NCBI GenBank assembly: GCA_002071445.1
Contig: MWFE01000063.1
Coordinates: forward strand, 1 to 62,607
DNA length: 62,607 nt
Direction of reading: 5' to 3'
DNA from: Bacteroidetes bacterium ADurb.Bin008
GTDB taxonomy: Bacteria > Bacteroidota > Bacteroidia > Bacteroidales > Tenuifilaceae
Numbering within the stretch: the stretch's first letter is position 1; every line of letters begins with the position of its first letter. Shown one piece after another: positions 53,849 to 62,607 of the stretch. The notes under the pieces are model-generated. The model ran no database searches. It worked only from the letters and a program-made list of their open reading frames with translations, and was not told the DNA's origin. The translations under genes and the position numbers were made by a program.

Positions 53849-54772
53849 ATGCAGGGCAGAGTTTTGAAATCGACCGGTAGCTGGTACACCATTCTGGGAG
53901 ACGATGGGCTAACCTATAAATGCACGGTGAGGGGAAAACTTAGGCTAAAATCGTCGCGTACCACCAATCCCATTACCGTTGGCGATAAGGTTGAGTTCGA
54001 TATTGAGTCCGATGGGCAAACCGGGAATGTACGTAATGTTTTGCCACGCAAAAACTACATCATTCGCAAATCCTCAAACCTGTCGCGCGAATCGCACATC
54101 ATTGCTGCCAATATCGATCAGGCTATGCTGGTTGTAACCGTTGACTTTCCGGAAACCAATCTTGTTTTTATCGATAGGTACCTTGCCACGGCTGAAGCAT
54201 ATCAAATCCCTGCTATCTTACTATTCAACAAAATCGACCTCCGCTCCGATGCGCAATTTGATGCCAAGCTGAACCATTTCGAATCTATTTATAAACCCAT
54301 TTACCCTTGCCATAGAGTCTCTGCCAAAACGGGAGAGGGGTTAGAAGAGGTTCGAAAAATAATACTGGGCAGGGTGTCACTTTTTTCAGGAAACTCAGGG
54401 GTGGGTAAAAGTGCTCTGATAAATCGTCTTGATCCTACCCTCAATTTAAAAACTGCTGACATCTCACACTACCATCTCAAGGGAAGGCATACGACCACAT
54501 TTAGTGAAATGTTTGCGTTAAATGAAGGAGGATTTATTATTGATACACCAGGAATTAAAGGATTCGGACTTGTAGATATGGACAAACGGGAAATATTCCA
54601 TTTCTTCCCTGAAATTTTTAAAATTTCCGCAAACTGCCTTTACCACAACTGCACTCACCAAGATGAACCGGGATGTGCCGTTAAGGATGCGGTAGAGAAA
54701 AATATAATTAACCCCTCGCGCTACATAAACTACCTGAGCATTATGAACAACAGCGAGGGGAAGTATAGATAG
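53849..54772 (+). CDS. rsgA: Ribosome small-subunit biogenesis GTPase RsgA
   Basis: 307 residues. An N-terminal OB domain (1-70) precedes a circularly permuted GTPase whose motifs occur in the order G4 LFNKIDL, G5 VSAKTGEG, G1 GNSGVGKSALIN and G3 DTPGIKGFG. A zinc knuckle with Cys/His (NCLYHNCTHQDEPGCAVK) closes the protein. It checks 30S maturation and helps release RbfA. Length and order match the family. Confidence 0.97.
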   Translation: MQGRVLKSTGSWYTILGDDGLTYKCTVRGKLRLKSSRTTNPITVGDKVEFDIESDGQTGNVRNVLPRKNYIIRKSSNLSRESHIIAANIDQAMLVVTVDFPETNLVFIDRYLATAEAYQIPAILLFNKIDLRSDAQFDAKLNHFESIYKPIYPCHRVSAKTGEGLEEVRKIILGRVSLFSGNSGVGKSALINRLDPTLNLKTADISHYHLKGRHTTTFSEMFALNEGGFIIDTPGIKGFGLVDMDKREIFHFFPEIFKISANCLYHNCTHQDEPGCAVKDAVEKNIINPSRYINYLSIMNNSEGKYR

Positions 54773-54786
54773 ATAAGTATCGGCTG

Positions 54787-55617
54787 TTATACCATTGCAG
54801 GGTTAATACACATAACAGCAATTTTGGCACTATTGGCAATTACATACTGTTCCTGTGCCCCAAACATATAGTCGGTTAAAATAAGGTCGGGAGTGGTCAT
54901 TATCAGTATTAAATCAACTTCTATATCAACTGCCAATTTGATAATACTATCCGAGAAACTCCTCCCTTTGCCAGCGCTGTGAACCTCATAGCGGATGTTG
55001 TGAGTAGTAAAATGTTTTTGGGCAAAAGCCAGATTGCTGTTTATCTTTTTCCTGATGCCCACATCATTAACGTGGGGAATAATCATGTGGATACACGAGC
55101 CAAACTCAGTGGCGGCAATGATTGCCCAGCGCAACCTCTCCTTCTCATCCAACCTGAAATCCAATGGAAGAATGATATTTTTGAATATCTGTTCTTTTTT
55201 AGGCTCATCCTGGACTACCAGAAAGGGGACATTTGAACCTGCTATTACTTTTAGGGCCTTGCTTCCGGTTATTTTTTGAACTCCTTTAATCCCGTGCGTT
55301 CCCATTACCACAAGATCTGCTTCTATATCAAAGGCATATCCCCTAATTGCATGGAAAATGCTGCCCTCTTGGATAACTGGTTTTACCTCAACGCCATAAG
55401 TCTCTTTAATTCTGGCAGCATCTGCTTTAAGCTGATCAGTTGCCTCTTTTTCATTGAGTTTACCCTTGGAAAAAATTCCTTCAGATTCTACTACATGAAT
55501 AAGATCAATGGTAAACTGTTGAGCAAAAGCTCCGATTTTCAACGCATATTTCAGCGCATTTTCTGAAACCGGTGTAAAGTCCCAGGGGACTATCAGTTTC
55601 TGGAATCTTTTCTCCAT
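54787..55617 (-). CDS. Tandem universal stress protein (two UspA domains)
   Basis: 276 residues comprising two Usp folds. The first (1-137) opens KLIVPWDFTPVSENALKYALKIG and ends near VVMGTHGIKGVQKITGSKALKVIAGSNVPFLVV, which contains the GxxG-9x-G/S/T type ATP-binding loop. The second (about 147-276) opens NIILPLDFRLDEKERLRWA and lacks an obvious G-loop (ILIMTTPDLILTDYMFGAQEQYVIANSAKIAVM). Probably one ATP-binding and one degenerate half. Confidence 0.93.
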   Translation of the reverse strand: MEKRFQKLIVPWDFTPVSENALKYALKIGAFAQQFTIDLIHVVESEGIFSKGKLNEKEATDQLKADAARIKETYGVEVKPVIQEGSIFHAIRGYAFDIEADLVVMGTHGIKGVQKITGSKALKVIAGSNVPFLVVQDEPKKEQIFKNIILPLDFRLDEKERLRWAIIAATEFGSCIHMIIPHVNDVGIRKKINSNLAFAQKHFTTHNIRYEVHSAGKGRSFSDSIIKLAVDIEVDLILIMTTPDLILTDYMFGAQEQYVIANSAKIAVMCINPAMV

Positions 55618-55792
55618 AGTACAATCAGATTACGAGATTACCAATTACATTTCAAACCATAAATATATAAAAAAATTCTTTACTAGCAACAAAAAAATAA
55701 TAATTGGCAAATAGGGATGCCGATGAGTATTATGATTACATTACAAAAAAGGGATAGAATTATACCGAATTATATTTAATTTACTTGCCCAA

Positions 55793-56851
55793 CTAGTTGT
55801 GATTAAGGATTCTAACAACCTCTTTTACCACCCGACGGGGTTCAATGCTATTTAAACAGGCATAATCACCACGATAGCACGGCTTGTCACCAAACACTGA
55901 GCAGGGGCGGCAGTACAAATCAATTTGAACTGCGTTGTCTACTGGTTGGCCCCATCCGTAAAAACCAACGTAAGGATGTGTTGCTCCCCATATACTTATC
56001 ACAGGCACTCCGGCAAGCGATGCCAAATGCATGTTGGCCGAATCCATGGAAATCATAAGCTGTAAATTCGACATAACCTCCAATTCCTTATCTATTGAAA
56101 GCAGTCCGGCCAAACATTTTACATTTGTGTATTGTTCGGCTATCCGGTTCAGAGCATCCTGCTCTGAACCTTTTGCTCCGAAAAGAATTAGGGTTACCGA
56201 TGGAGTTTTTGCCAACTCCCTAATTACCTCCTGCATCTTTTCAAAAGGGTAACTTTTCCCAACATGCTTGGCAAAGGGGGCTATCCCTATCCATTTTTCG
56301 CTTAGAGGCCTCTGTATTAATTTCAATATATCATAATCCAAAGGAACCGGACCATTGAATAACCCTTTAAAATTCACATCGATTTTCAATCCGCATCCCA
56401 ATTTGTAAAACGTTTCAGCATAACGAATTACTGTGTGTTTAAGTGGTCTTAGGGCTTTGTTGGTTCTTCGGGTCAACTGCTTTTTATCCCTGCGCCCTTT
56501 GTCAATGTATGAAACCTTAGTCCTTCCTATGCCAAAAAGGAATCTTATCAACTTTGTCCTTATAACATCATGAAGATCAACTACTCCATCCCATGGGCCC
56601 ATCCTCTTTAACTCTCTATAGAGTTTGTAAAAACCAAAGAAACCTTTATGCTTTCCCACTGGGTCAAACTCAACAAATCGAACCGAAGGGAGGAATTTGG
56701 TAAGCCCCATGGCAAATTTTCGTGACACCAAAACCACCTCTACCGAAGGATACTGACGTGCCAATGACCACAGAACGGGGATAGTCATTGCCATATCCCC
56801 AAGGGCACTTAGCCGAAAAACAATAACCCGTAGGGTTTGCTGGTTTCTCAT
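55793..56851 (-). CDS. Glycosyltransferase family 9 (heptosyltransferase-like)
   Basis: 352 residues with a GT-B fold. The N-terminal RVIVFRLSALGDMAMTIPVLWSLARQYPSVEVVLV is the classic GT9 start. The C-terminal donor-site part has MISMDSANMHLASLAGVPVISIWGATHPYVGFYGWG. GT9 enzymes add heptose (or related sugars) to lipid A core. The start overlaps the DUF4254 stop by four bases (ATGA), so it is translationally coupled. A C-terminal cysteine-rich stretch (LYCRPCSVFGDKPCYRGDYACLNS) resembles that in related lipopolysaccharide enzymes. Confidence 0.93.
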   Translation of the reverse strand: MRNQQTLRVIVFRLSALGDMAMTIPVLWSLARQYPSVEVVLVSRKFAMGLTKFLPSVRFVEFDPVGKHKGFFGFYKLYRELKRMGPWDGVVDLHDVIRTKLIRFLFGIGRTKVSYIDKGRRDKKQLTRRTNKALRPLKHTVIRYAETFYKLGCGLKIDVNFKGLFNGPVPLDYDILKLIQRPLSEKWIGIAPFAKHVGKSYPFEKMQEVIRELAKTPSVTLILFGAKGSEQDALNRIAEQYTNVKCLAGLLSIDKELEVMSNLQLMISMDSANMHLASLAGVPVISIWGATHPYVGFYGWGQPVDNAVQIDLYCRPCSVFGDKPCYRGDYACLNSIEPRRVVKEVVRILNHN

Positions 56852-57459
56852 TTTCCCGTTTTATTGTATAAAACCGGATTAAGCGATGGATCATTATACA
56901 TCTTCATCTGCTTATAAACCTTCATGACCTTATTTCCTTGTTCTAAATCACTAAATAATTGATCTATTGCAGTGCTTAAGTCAACTTTTTGTTCAAGAAG
57001 TATTTCTAACTTTGTCTTACACAGATTGTGGTGGTCCTGTGATACATCCCTTCGATTAACCTCTTGCTCCATATGGTAAATTTTCAACGTGAGAATAGAC
57101 AGGCGATCAATTGCCCAGGCAGGGCTTTCGGTATTAATTGATGCATTTTCTCGAGGGTTCACATGCTTAAACTTCTCTAAAAAGTAACCATCAATCATTT
57201 CCACCAAATCGGTGCGATCCTGATTGGACTTGTCAATTCTCCTTTTCAAGGCCAATGCTTCATTGGGATTTATGTTAGGATCGCGGATTATATCTTCAAG
57301 ATGCCACTGAACAGCATCAATCCAATTCTTGGTAAAGAGCGAAAACTCAATGGTTCCTTCGGAAAAGGGGACGGTTGGCACTGCATCAACACTATCCATG
57401 GTATGGTAGTATGCTGTGCAATCGGAAAAAATTTTGTTGCATAGATTACTGAATAGCAT
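56848..57459 (-). CDS. DUF4254 protein coupled to the GT9 gene
   Basis: 203 residues from MLFSNLCNKIFSDC, predicted to be mostly helical. TKNWIDAVQWHLEDIIRDPNINPNEALALKRRIDKSNQDRTDLVEMID is the strongly patterned family stretch, and AWAIDRLSILTLKIYHMEQEVNRRD a second helix set. There is no signal peptide, membrane helix or known catalytic motif. An in-frame ATG 20 codons upstream lies upstream of a -7-like CATCTTTG (57483-57490), so I discount it. The ATGA overlap with the glycosyltransferase suggests an accessory role in the same modification. Confidence 0.85.
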   Translation of the reverse strand: MLFSNLCNKIFSDCTAYYHTMDSVDAVPTVPFSEGTIEFSLFTKNWIDAVQWHLEDIIRDPNINPNEALALKRRIDKSNQDRTDLVEMIDGYFLEKFKHVNPRENASINTESPAWAIDRLSILTLKIYHMEQEVNRRDVSQDHHNLCKTKLEILLEQKVDLSTAIDQLFSDLEQGNKVMKVYKQMKMYNDPSLNPVLYNKTGK

Positions 57460-57651
57460 TTCGAACGGAGTTTGGTGAAATGCAAAGATGGAAAAGTTTT
57501 TTGAAGATAAAAATAGCACACGTTACGCCATGAAAGGAGAGGATTAAGGGATGGCAATGCCGGTTTCACAATCCCTGAAGCGGGATTAAGACTAAAAGTA
57601 CTTACTAAAACATGATTTACCCATTATCCTTCTTTTCCTTAAAATCAGATT

Positions 57652-58908
57652 CTAATGAACTGGTATAACACGATATAACTTATCGTTTCGCCTGACTAAC
57701 TCCGGCACTTTGAAAGAGCACATTGCCCCCTTCTGGCAGGCATCCACCGGCAAATCGTCAACCCTAATTTCTTGAGCTATTAATTCAACAACTCCCGTTG
57801 ATGGTCCGATAATCAACAGCTTATCATCCTTAAAAAAATCACTGGCTTCAACTTTTACTTCAATTACACCTAAGTTCGATAAATAGTTGGTTACTTTACC
57901 TACGTAAATTTTTCGCTCCTTGGCCACACTTCCGTAATGGCTACTCCACTCCCCCATTTTTTGCCCAAGGTAATAACCATCCCAAAAACCCCTGTTAAAA
58001 ACGGTCTTCAACTGCTCCATCCAACCATTAATCTTTTCAGGGCCATAGGTACCATCTGATATGGCATCTACTGCCTGACGATAGCAACGGGTGACAGTTT
58101 TTGTATATTCAGGACTTCGGGCTCTTCCTTCTATTTTAAGCACCTCAACCCCTGCATCAATTATCTTGTCAAGGAACCCAATGGTACAAAGGTCTTTCGG
58201 CGACATTATAAACTCATTATCTATTTCCAGCTGATCGCCGGTATCTTTATCCGTCACCGTATAGGCACGACGACATATTTGCAAACATTCTCCACGGTTT
58301 GCCGAGTGGTTGGCCTGATGTAGACTCATGTAACATTTCCCCGAAATGGCCATGCAAAGTGCGCCGTGTACAAACATTTCCAGCTTAATCCTATTGCCCG
58401 AAGGACCAGCAACGTTCTGGTCTCTAATGTTTTTGGCTATTTGTTTTACCTGATCAAGGTTTAGCTCACGGGCAAGGACAACCACATCGGCCCACTTTGA
58501 ATAAAATTTAAGGGCCTCGGTATTGCTTATATTAAGTTGGGTAGAAAGGTGTACTTCAACATCATGCTCCCGCGCATACATTATTGCCGCCTGATCGCTG
58601 GCAATAATGGCCGAAATTCCAGCATTTTTAGCTTCGCTAATGGTTTGCTTCATTAGCTTAATATCCTCATCGTAAAGTACCGTATTAACGGTAAGGTATG
58701 TCTTAACGTTATGCTTATTGCATATTTCTGCTATTTCGCTTAAATCCTGAAGGCCAAAATTCACCGACGACTTAGCCCGCATGTTCAACTTGCCAACACC
58801 AAAGTAAACCGAGTTGGCTCCTCCCTGTATGGCGGCCATTAAAGATTCAAAGTTGCCCGCCGGAGACATCACCTCAATACGCTTGTCTCTATTTCTGTCC
58901 ATTGCCAT
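57652..58908 (-). CDS. Peptidase U32-family protein (RNA-modification type)
   Basis: 418 residues. The N-terminal TIM-barrel-like opening is VMSPAGNFESLMAAIQGGANSVYFGVGKLNMRAKSSVNF. The conserved cysteine cluster is GALCMAISGKCYMSLHQANHSANRGECLQICRRAY (four cysteines, likely a [4Fe-4S] site). A C-terminal beta domain follows. Despite the name, characterised U32 members (YegQ/TrhP, RlhA, UbiU/V) carry out hydroxylation reactions on RNA or quinones rather than proteolysis. The closest match by length and layout is the tRNA 5-hydroxyuridine (TrhP) type, but this assignment needs homologue comparison. Confidence 0.88.
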   Translation of the reverse strand: MAMDRNRDKRIEVMSPAGNFESLMAAIQGGANSVYFGVGKLNMRAKSSVNFGLQDLSEIAEICNKHNVKTYLTVNTVLYDEDIKLMKQTISEAKNAGISAIIASDQAAIMYAREHDVEVHLSTQLNISNTEALKFYSKWADVVVLARELNLDQVKQIAKNIRDQNVAGPSGNRIKLEMFVHGALCMAISGKCYMSLHQANHSANRGECLQICRRAYTVTDKDTGDQLEIDNEFIMSPKDLCTIGFLDKIIDAGVEVLKIEGRARSPEYTKTVTRCYRQAVDAISDGTYGPEKINGWMEQLKTVFNRGFWDGYYLGQKMGEWSSHYGSVAKERKIYVGKVTNYLSNLGVIEVKVEASDFFKDDKLLIIGPSTGVVELIAQEIRVDDLPVDACQKGAMCSFKVPELVRRNDKLYRVIPVH

Positions 58909-59015
58909 ATGTGAAGGCTGTTATTCAGTTTTTTTAACAACAATGTACGCGCCTTGTTCAGGCTTTCCCGGGTTATAGTTGGATATGTCAGAAAATTAAC
59001 GAGATAATAAAATTC

Positions 59016-59750
59016 TTATTGGTTTAAACCGCTGAAGAACTGCGTCAGAGCCATCCAGTACTCCCTGTGATTGGGATTACTCTCCCAAAGTGCCTTTGAA
59101 CCATGGCTTCCCTCTCCATTCCTGGGTTTAAAAAGGGTTAAGTGCTTATTGGGTACATGGTCTAAAAGCATACACATCGATGGGTACTCGGTTTGGGTGC
59201 TCAAGGCAAGTATGGGTACATAAATTTTTTGAATGGCTTCCTTCACCTGAAGCTCATTGCCAAAATATTCCCCCGGTGAAAATACCACCACCGACTTTAT
59301 TTTAAAGTTGTTGGTTGCCTCAACCAAGGCTAATGATGCCGAATAGGAACTCCCCAAAAGGGTTATTGGTTTCTTCGAGCGTTGGGATACAAAATCAATG
59401 GCTGCAACAATATCGGGTTGTGCATCGATGTAATCAATCGATTTTCCTTTACTTACAGCATCCGCAGCAGTAGCGTTTTTTACGTAATTCACCTCGTTCC
59501 CCGATCTAAGGTCAACTGCCAGGCAGTTGAACCCTAAATTCACAAGTTTGGGTGCTGTCTCTCGATACTCCCCCCGGCTATAGCCCGCCTGATGTAAAAG
59601 GATGATGTAAGGATTTTGTGTTGAAGCAACATAATGATCTGCAGTAACCGTTACTCCATCAGATGAAGTAAATGTTACAGTTTGTTGTCCAAATAATCTC
59701 ACTGACAACACAAAACAAATTACAAAAAGAATAGCCAATCTGTGATTCAT
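59016..59750 (-). CDS. Exported alpha/beta hydrolase
   Basis: 244 residues. A signal peptide (LAILFVICFVLSVRLFG) is followed by QTVTFTSSDGVTVTADHYV, and a hydrolase core has the nucleophile elbow LLGSSYSASLAL (GxSxS in place of the usual GxSxG). A strand-ending Asp region and a likely His in EGSHGSKALWE are visible. It resembles dienelactone-hydrolase-like or esterase proteins of the periplasm. The substrate is unknown. Next to, but not clearly co-transcribed with, atpC. Confidence 0.85.
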   Translation of the reverse strand: MNHRLAILFVICFVLSVRLFGQQTVTFTSSDGVTVTADHYVASTQNPYIILLHQAGYSRGEYRETAPKLVNLGFNCLAVDLRSGNEVNYVKNATAADAVSKGKSIDYIDAQPDIVAAIDFVSQRSKKPITLLGSSYSASLALVEATNNFKIKSVVVFSPGEYFGNELQVKEAIQKIYVPILALSTQTEYPSMCMLLDHVPNKHLTLFKPRNGEGSHGSKALWESNPNHREYWMALTQFFSGLNQ

Positions 59751-59812
59751 CTCTTTAACTACGGATATGGTACAACAACGTTTTTTTCTCTACCAAACTG
59801 ATGACAAACGCG

Positions 59813-60082
59813 TTAACGTACGAATAAGGGTATGGTTTCTTTTATCTTTTCAGCTAAAATTATAACCCTGTTCTCATGATGCTCAACAATCGCCGGCTCT
59901 AACAGTTCGAAGTACCGGTCGTTCATTTCATGCTTTATTTTTATCAACCCGGGTTCAAGGGTAGAAATAATGGGAGCGTGATTATGCTTCATGGCAAAAC
60001 TCCCCATGGTTCCGGGAACTCTAACCATGTCTACATTTCCTCTAAAAAACACCCTTTCCGGCGTTACAATTTCAAGCAGCAT
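59813..60082 (-). CDS. atpC: ATP synthase F1 subunit epsilon (short form)
   Basis: 89 residues, covering only the N-terminal beta-sandwich (MLLEIVTPERVFFRGNVDMVRVPGTMGSFAMKHNHAPIISTL). The C-terminal helical hairpin that inhibits the enzyme in E. coli (full length about 135-140) is absent. It follows atpD by six bases, so the gene is in its usual place and no frameshift is indicated; a short epsilon is known in this phylum. Confidence 0.95.
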   Translation of the reverse strand: MLLEIVTPERVFFRGNVDMVRVPGTMGSFAMKHNHAPIISTLEPGLIKIKHEMNDRYFELLEPAIVEHHENRVIILAEKIKETIPLFVR

Positions 60083-60088
60083 AGCATA

Positions 60089-61606
<1,518 letters not shown>

Positions 61607-61632
61607 CTAATTATCAGATAAATCGTTTTTTA

Positions 61633-61661
61633 CAAAAATATTCTTTAAAAAGTAAAACCAA
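61633..61661 (-). promoter_or_regulatory. Promoter for atpD-atpC (TTG, 18-base gap, TATTTTTG)
   Basis: On the minus strand TTG at 61659-61661 (another at 61662-61664 gives 21 bases) and TATTTTTG at 61633-61640, 32 bases before the ATG. An independent promoter for the split beta/epsilon operon. Confidence 0.65.
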
Positions 61662-61744
61662 CAATAATAGATACGTTTTTTTCAGTGATATATATTACCA
61701 TTGGCAAACGGACGTGGGTTAACCTAAAATCCATGGTGATGGTT

Positions 61745-62539
61745 CTAAAAACTCAGCACTTTTTCCCTGCGTTTTTCAAACTTTTGTTGATTTGTTAACT
61801 GTTTCTGCTTGTCGTAAACATTCTTCTCCCAGTCGCCGTACATAGGGTTGGGGAAAATGATAAACCTTTTCCCGAACTTCTCCTTTTGCTGTTCAACCAA
61901 TGATTCCCCCCAGTCGTCGCCCCTGTTCTCGAAAATCTCGGCAAAATCGCTAAGGTTATCTCCAAGCAGGAGAACAATTTCGTATTGTTGAGACACCATC
62001 CTCCTGCGTGGTTCTTTCCCGCTTATGGAATCCTTAAAAAACATGTTTTGCGGCCTAATAAATGCAAAGTCCAGGGCCTGCATGTTTTTCATGGTCGCTT
62101 CCATTTCATGCACGGTGCGGTTACTCAAATACAAAACCTCTACCCCAAGGGAGTCGCAAAAATGGGTAAACTCCACTGCCCCTGGGAGGGCTTTGGCCAT
62201 GGCACTATCTGTCCATGCTTTCCATGTTTCGGGCGTAAACCCAATGCCTGTCTCAATCATATGTCCCTGGTAAAGGCTATTGTCAACCATGGTCTCGTCA
62301 ATGTCAACAACAACGGCTTTGGGCTTATCTCCGGGCACCCTGTTATACTCCAGCACCCTCTCCTTGGCTATATTAAATCCCTGATAATAAAGCGCTTTGG
62401 CCTCTGGAGAATATTGGTACCAGAGTGTTGAAGCCACCAAATACTCCTGATCCATTTTATACCGACCCAATTCTCTGTTTGGGTTCGAATTACAGCCGAA
62501 CAACACGGCAAGGCTTAAAAGTATGGCTATTCTTTTCAT
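61745..62539 (-). CDS. 5'-nucleotidase, lipoprotein e(P4) family
   Basis: 264 residues with a lipoprotein signal (LLSLAVLFGC, cysteine at residue 16) followed by the HAD-type acid phosphatase core. The nucleophile motif is VVVDIDETMVDNSLY (DxDxT). The later HAD motifs are LSNRTV and the LLGDNLSDFAEIF acidic stretch. The family anchors in the outer membrane and removes phosphate from nucleotides such as NMN, letting nucleosides in. Monocistronic, at the end of the window. Confidence 0.95.
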   Translation of the reverse strand: MKRIAILLSLAVLFGCNSNPNRELGRYKMDQEYLVASTLWYQYSPEAKALYYQGFNIAKERVLEYNRVPGDKPKAVVVDIDETMVDNSLYQGHMIETGIGFTPETWKAWTDSAMAKALPGAVEFTHFCDSLGVEVLYLSNRTVHEMEATMKNMQALDFAFIRPQNMFFKDSISGKEPRRRMVSQQYEIVLLLGDNLSDFAEIFENRGDDWGESLVEQQKEKFGKRFIIFPNPMYGDWEKNVYDKQKQLTNQQKFEKRREKVLSF

Positions 62540-62607
62540 CCGTAAATAATTATTAAGTTAAACAATATCAGCATATTGAAAAACAGATAAGGAGTTAAAA
62601 TTTCATC

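Noticed and set aside
59813..60082. atpC as a truncated pseudogene
   Set aside because: The frame ends cleanly and the N-terminal domain is fully conserved, and short epsilon subunits are known in this phylum, so it is probably functional.

Overview
The window looks like Bacteroidota (Bacteroidales-like) chromosome. Support comes from lineage-typical families (DUF4271 next to hemD, DUF4254 next to a GT9 glycosyltransferase, a bactofilin ahead of the ATP synthase genes, hemD-rnpA-yidD without rpmH beside it). Many start sites also carry the Bacteroidota -7 promoter element TAnnTTTG, in a few cases with TTG or TTTG 18-21 bases upstream, and Shine-Dalgarno sequences are mostly absent. Most of the window is ordinary core genome. 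No integrase, transposase, phage gene or CRISPR array was seen.

Layout. 1-1200: the end of an accessory locus, the C-terminal part of a type I restriction HsdR subunit followed by two long imperfect inverted repeats in non-coding DNA. 1.4-6.3 kb: TolC-like channel, HlyD-like adaptor, tsaB, a DUF3108 protein and efp. 6.4-13.5 kb: a GAF-SpoIIE phosphatase, then on the minus strand tyrS with a Wzz-like protein and an O-antigen ligase, then a long-chain polyprenyl synthase with a CvpA-like protein, and an ArsR-type regulator. 13.7-17.3 kb: deoC, a 750-base spacer containing a 7-bp tandem repeat, an RLAN/ATP-grasp ligase plus GNAT acetyltransferase pair, and tRNA-Arg(CCT). 17.5-26.8 kb: an S9 peptidase, an Lrp-type regulator, a TPR hybrid histidine kinase, a small charged protein and two transporters (AspT/YidE-type and AEC). 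26.8-33.6 kb: polA, queD-dtd, DUF4271-hemD and rnpA-yidD. 33.7-43.7 kb: an S41 protease, a histidine kinase, an AsmA-like protein, and a tight TPR-SpoIIE phosphatase / propeller / rhomboid cluster. 43.8-49.7 kb: bactofilin, a small membrane protein and atpBEFHAG. 49.7-55.6 kb: Na/Pi cotransporter, a shorter-chain prenyl synthase, a YitT protein, rsgA and a universal stress protein. 55.8-62.5 kb, all minus strand: GT9 and DUF4254, a U32 protein, an alpha/beta hydrolase, atpC and atpD, and an e(P4)-type lipoprotein phosphatase.

How they fit together. Envelope biology recurs: efflux parts, polysaccharide length control and ligation, prenyl carriers, AsmA, heptosyltransferase, S41 and rhomboid proteases. 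Signalling recurs too: two SpoIIE-type phosphatases and two histidine kinases. The ATP synthase is complete within the window but split into two operons of opposite orientation about 10 kb apart. The most interesting poorly characterised items are the RLAN-ATP-grasp/GNAT pair, the inverted repeats beside hsdR, the cysteine repeats inside HsdR, the small bipolar-charge protein, the DUF4254-GT9 pair and the TPR-phosphatase/propeller/rhomboid cluster. I saw no system that is clearly new to science; these are the best leads.
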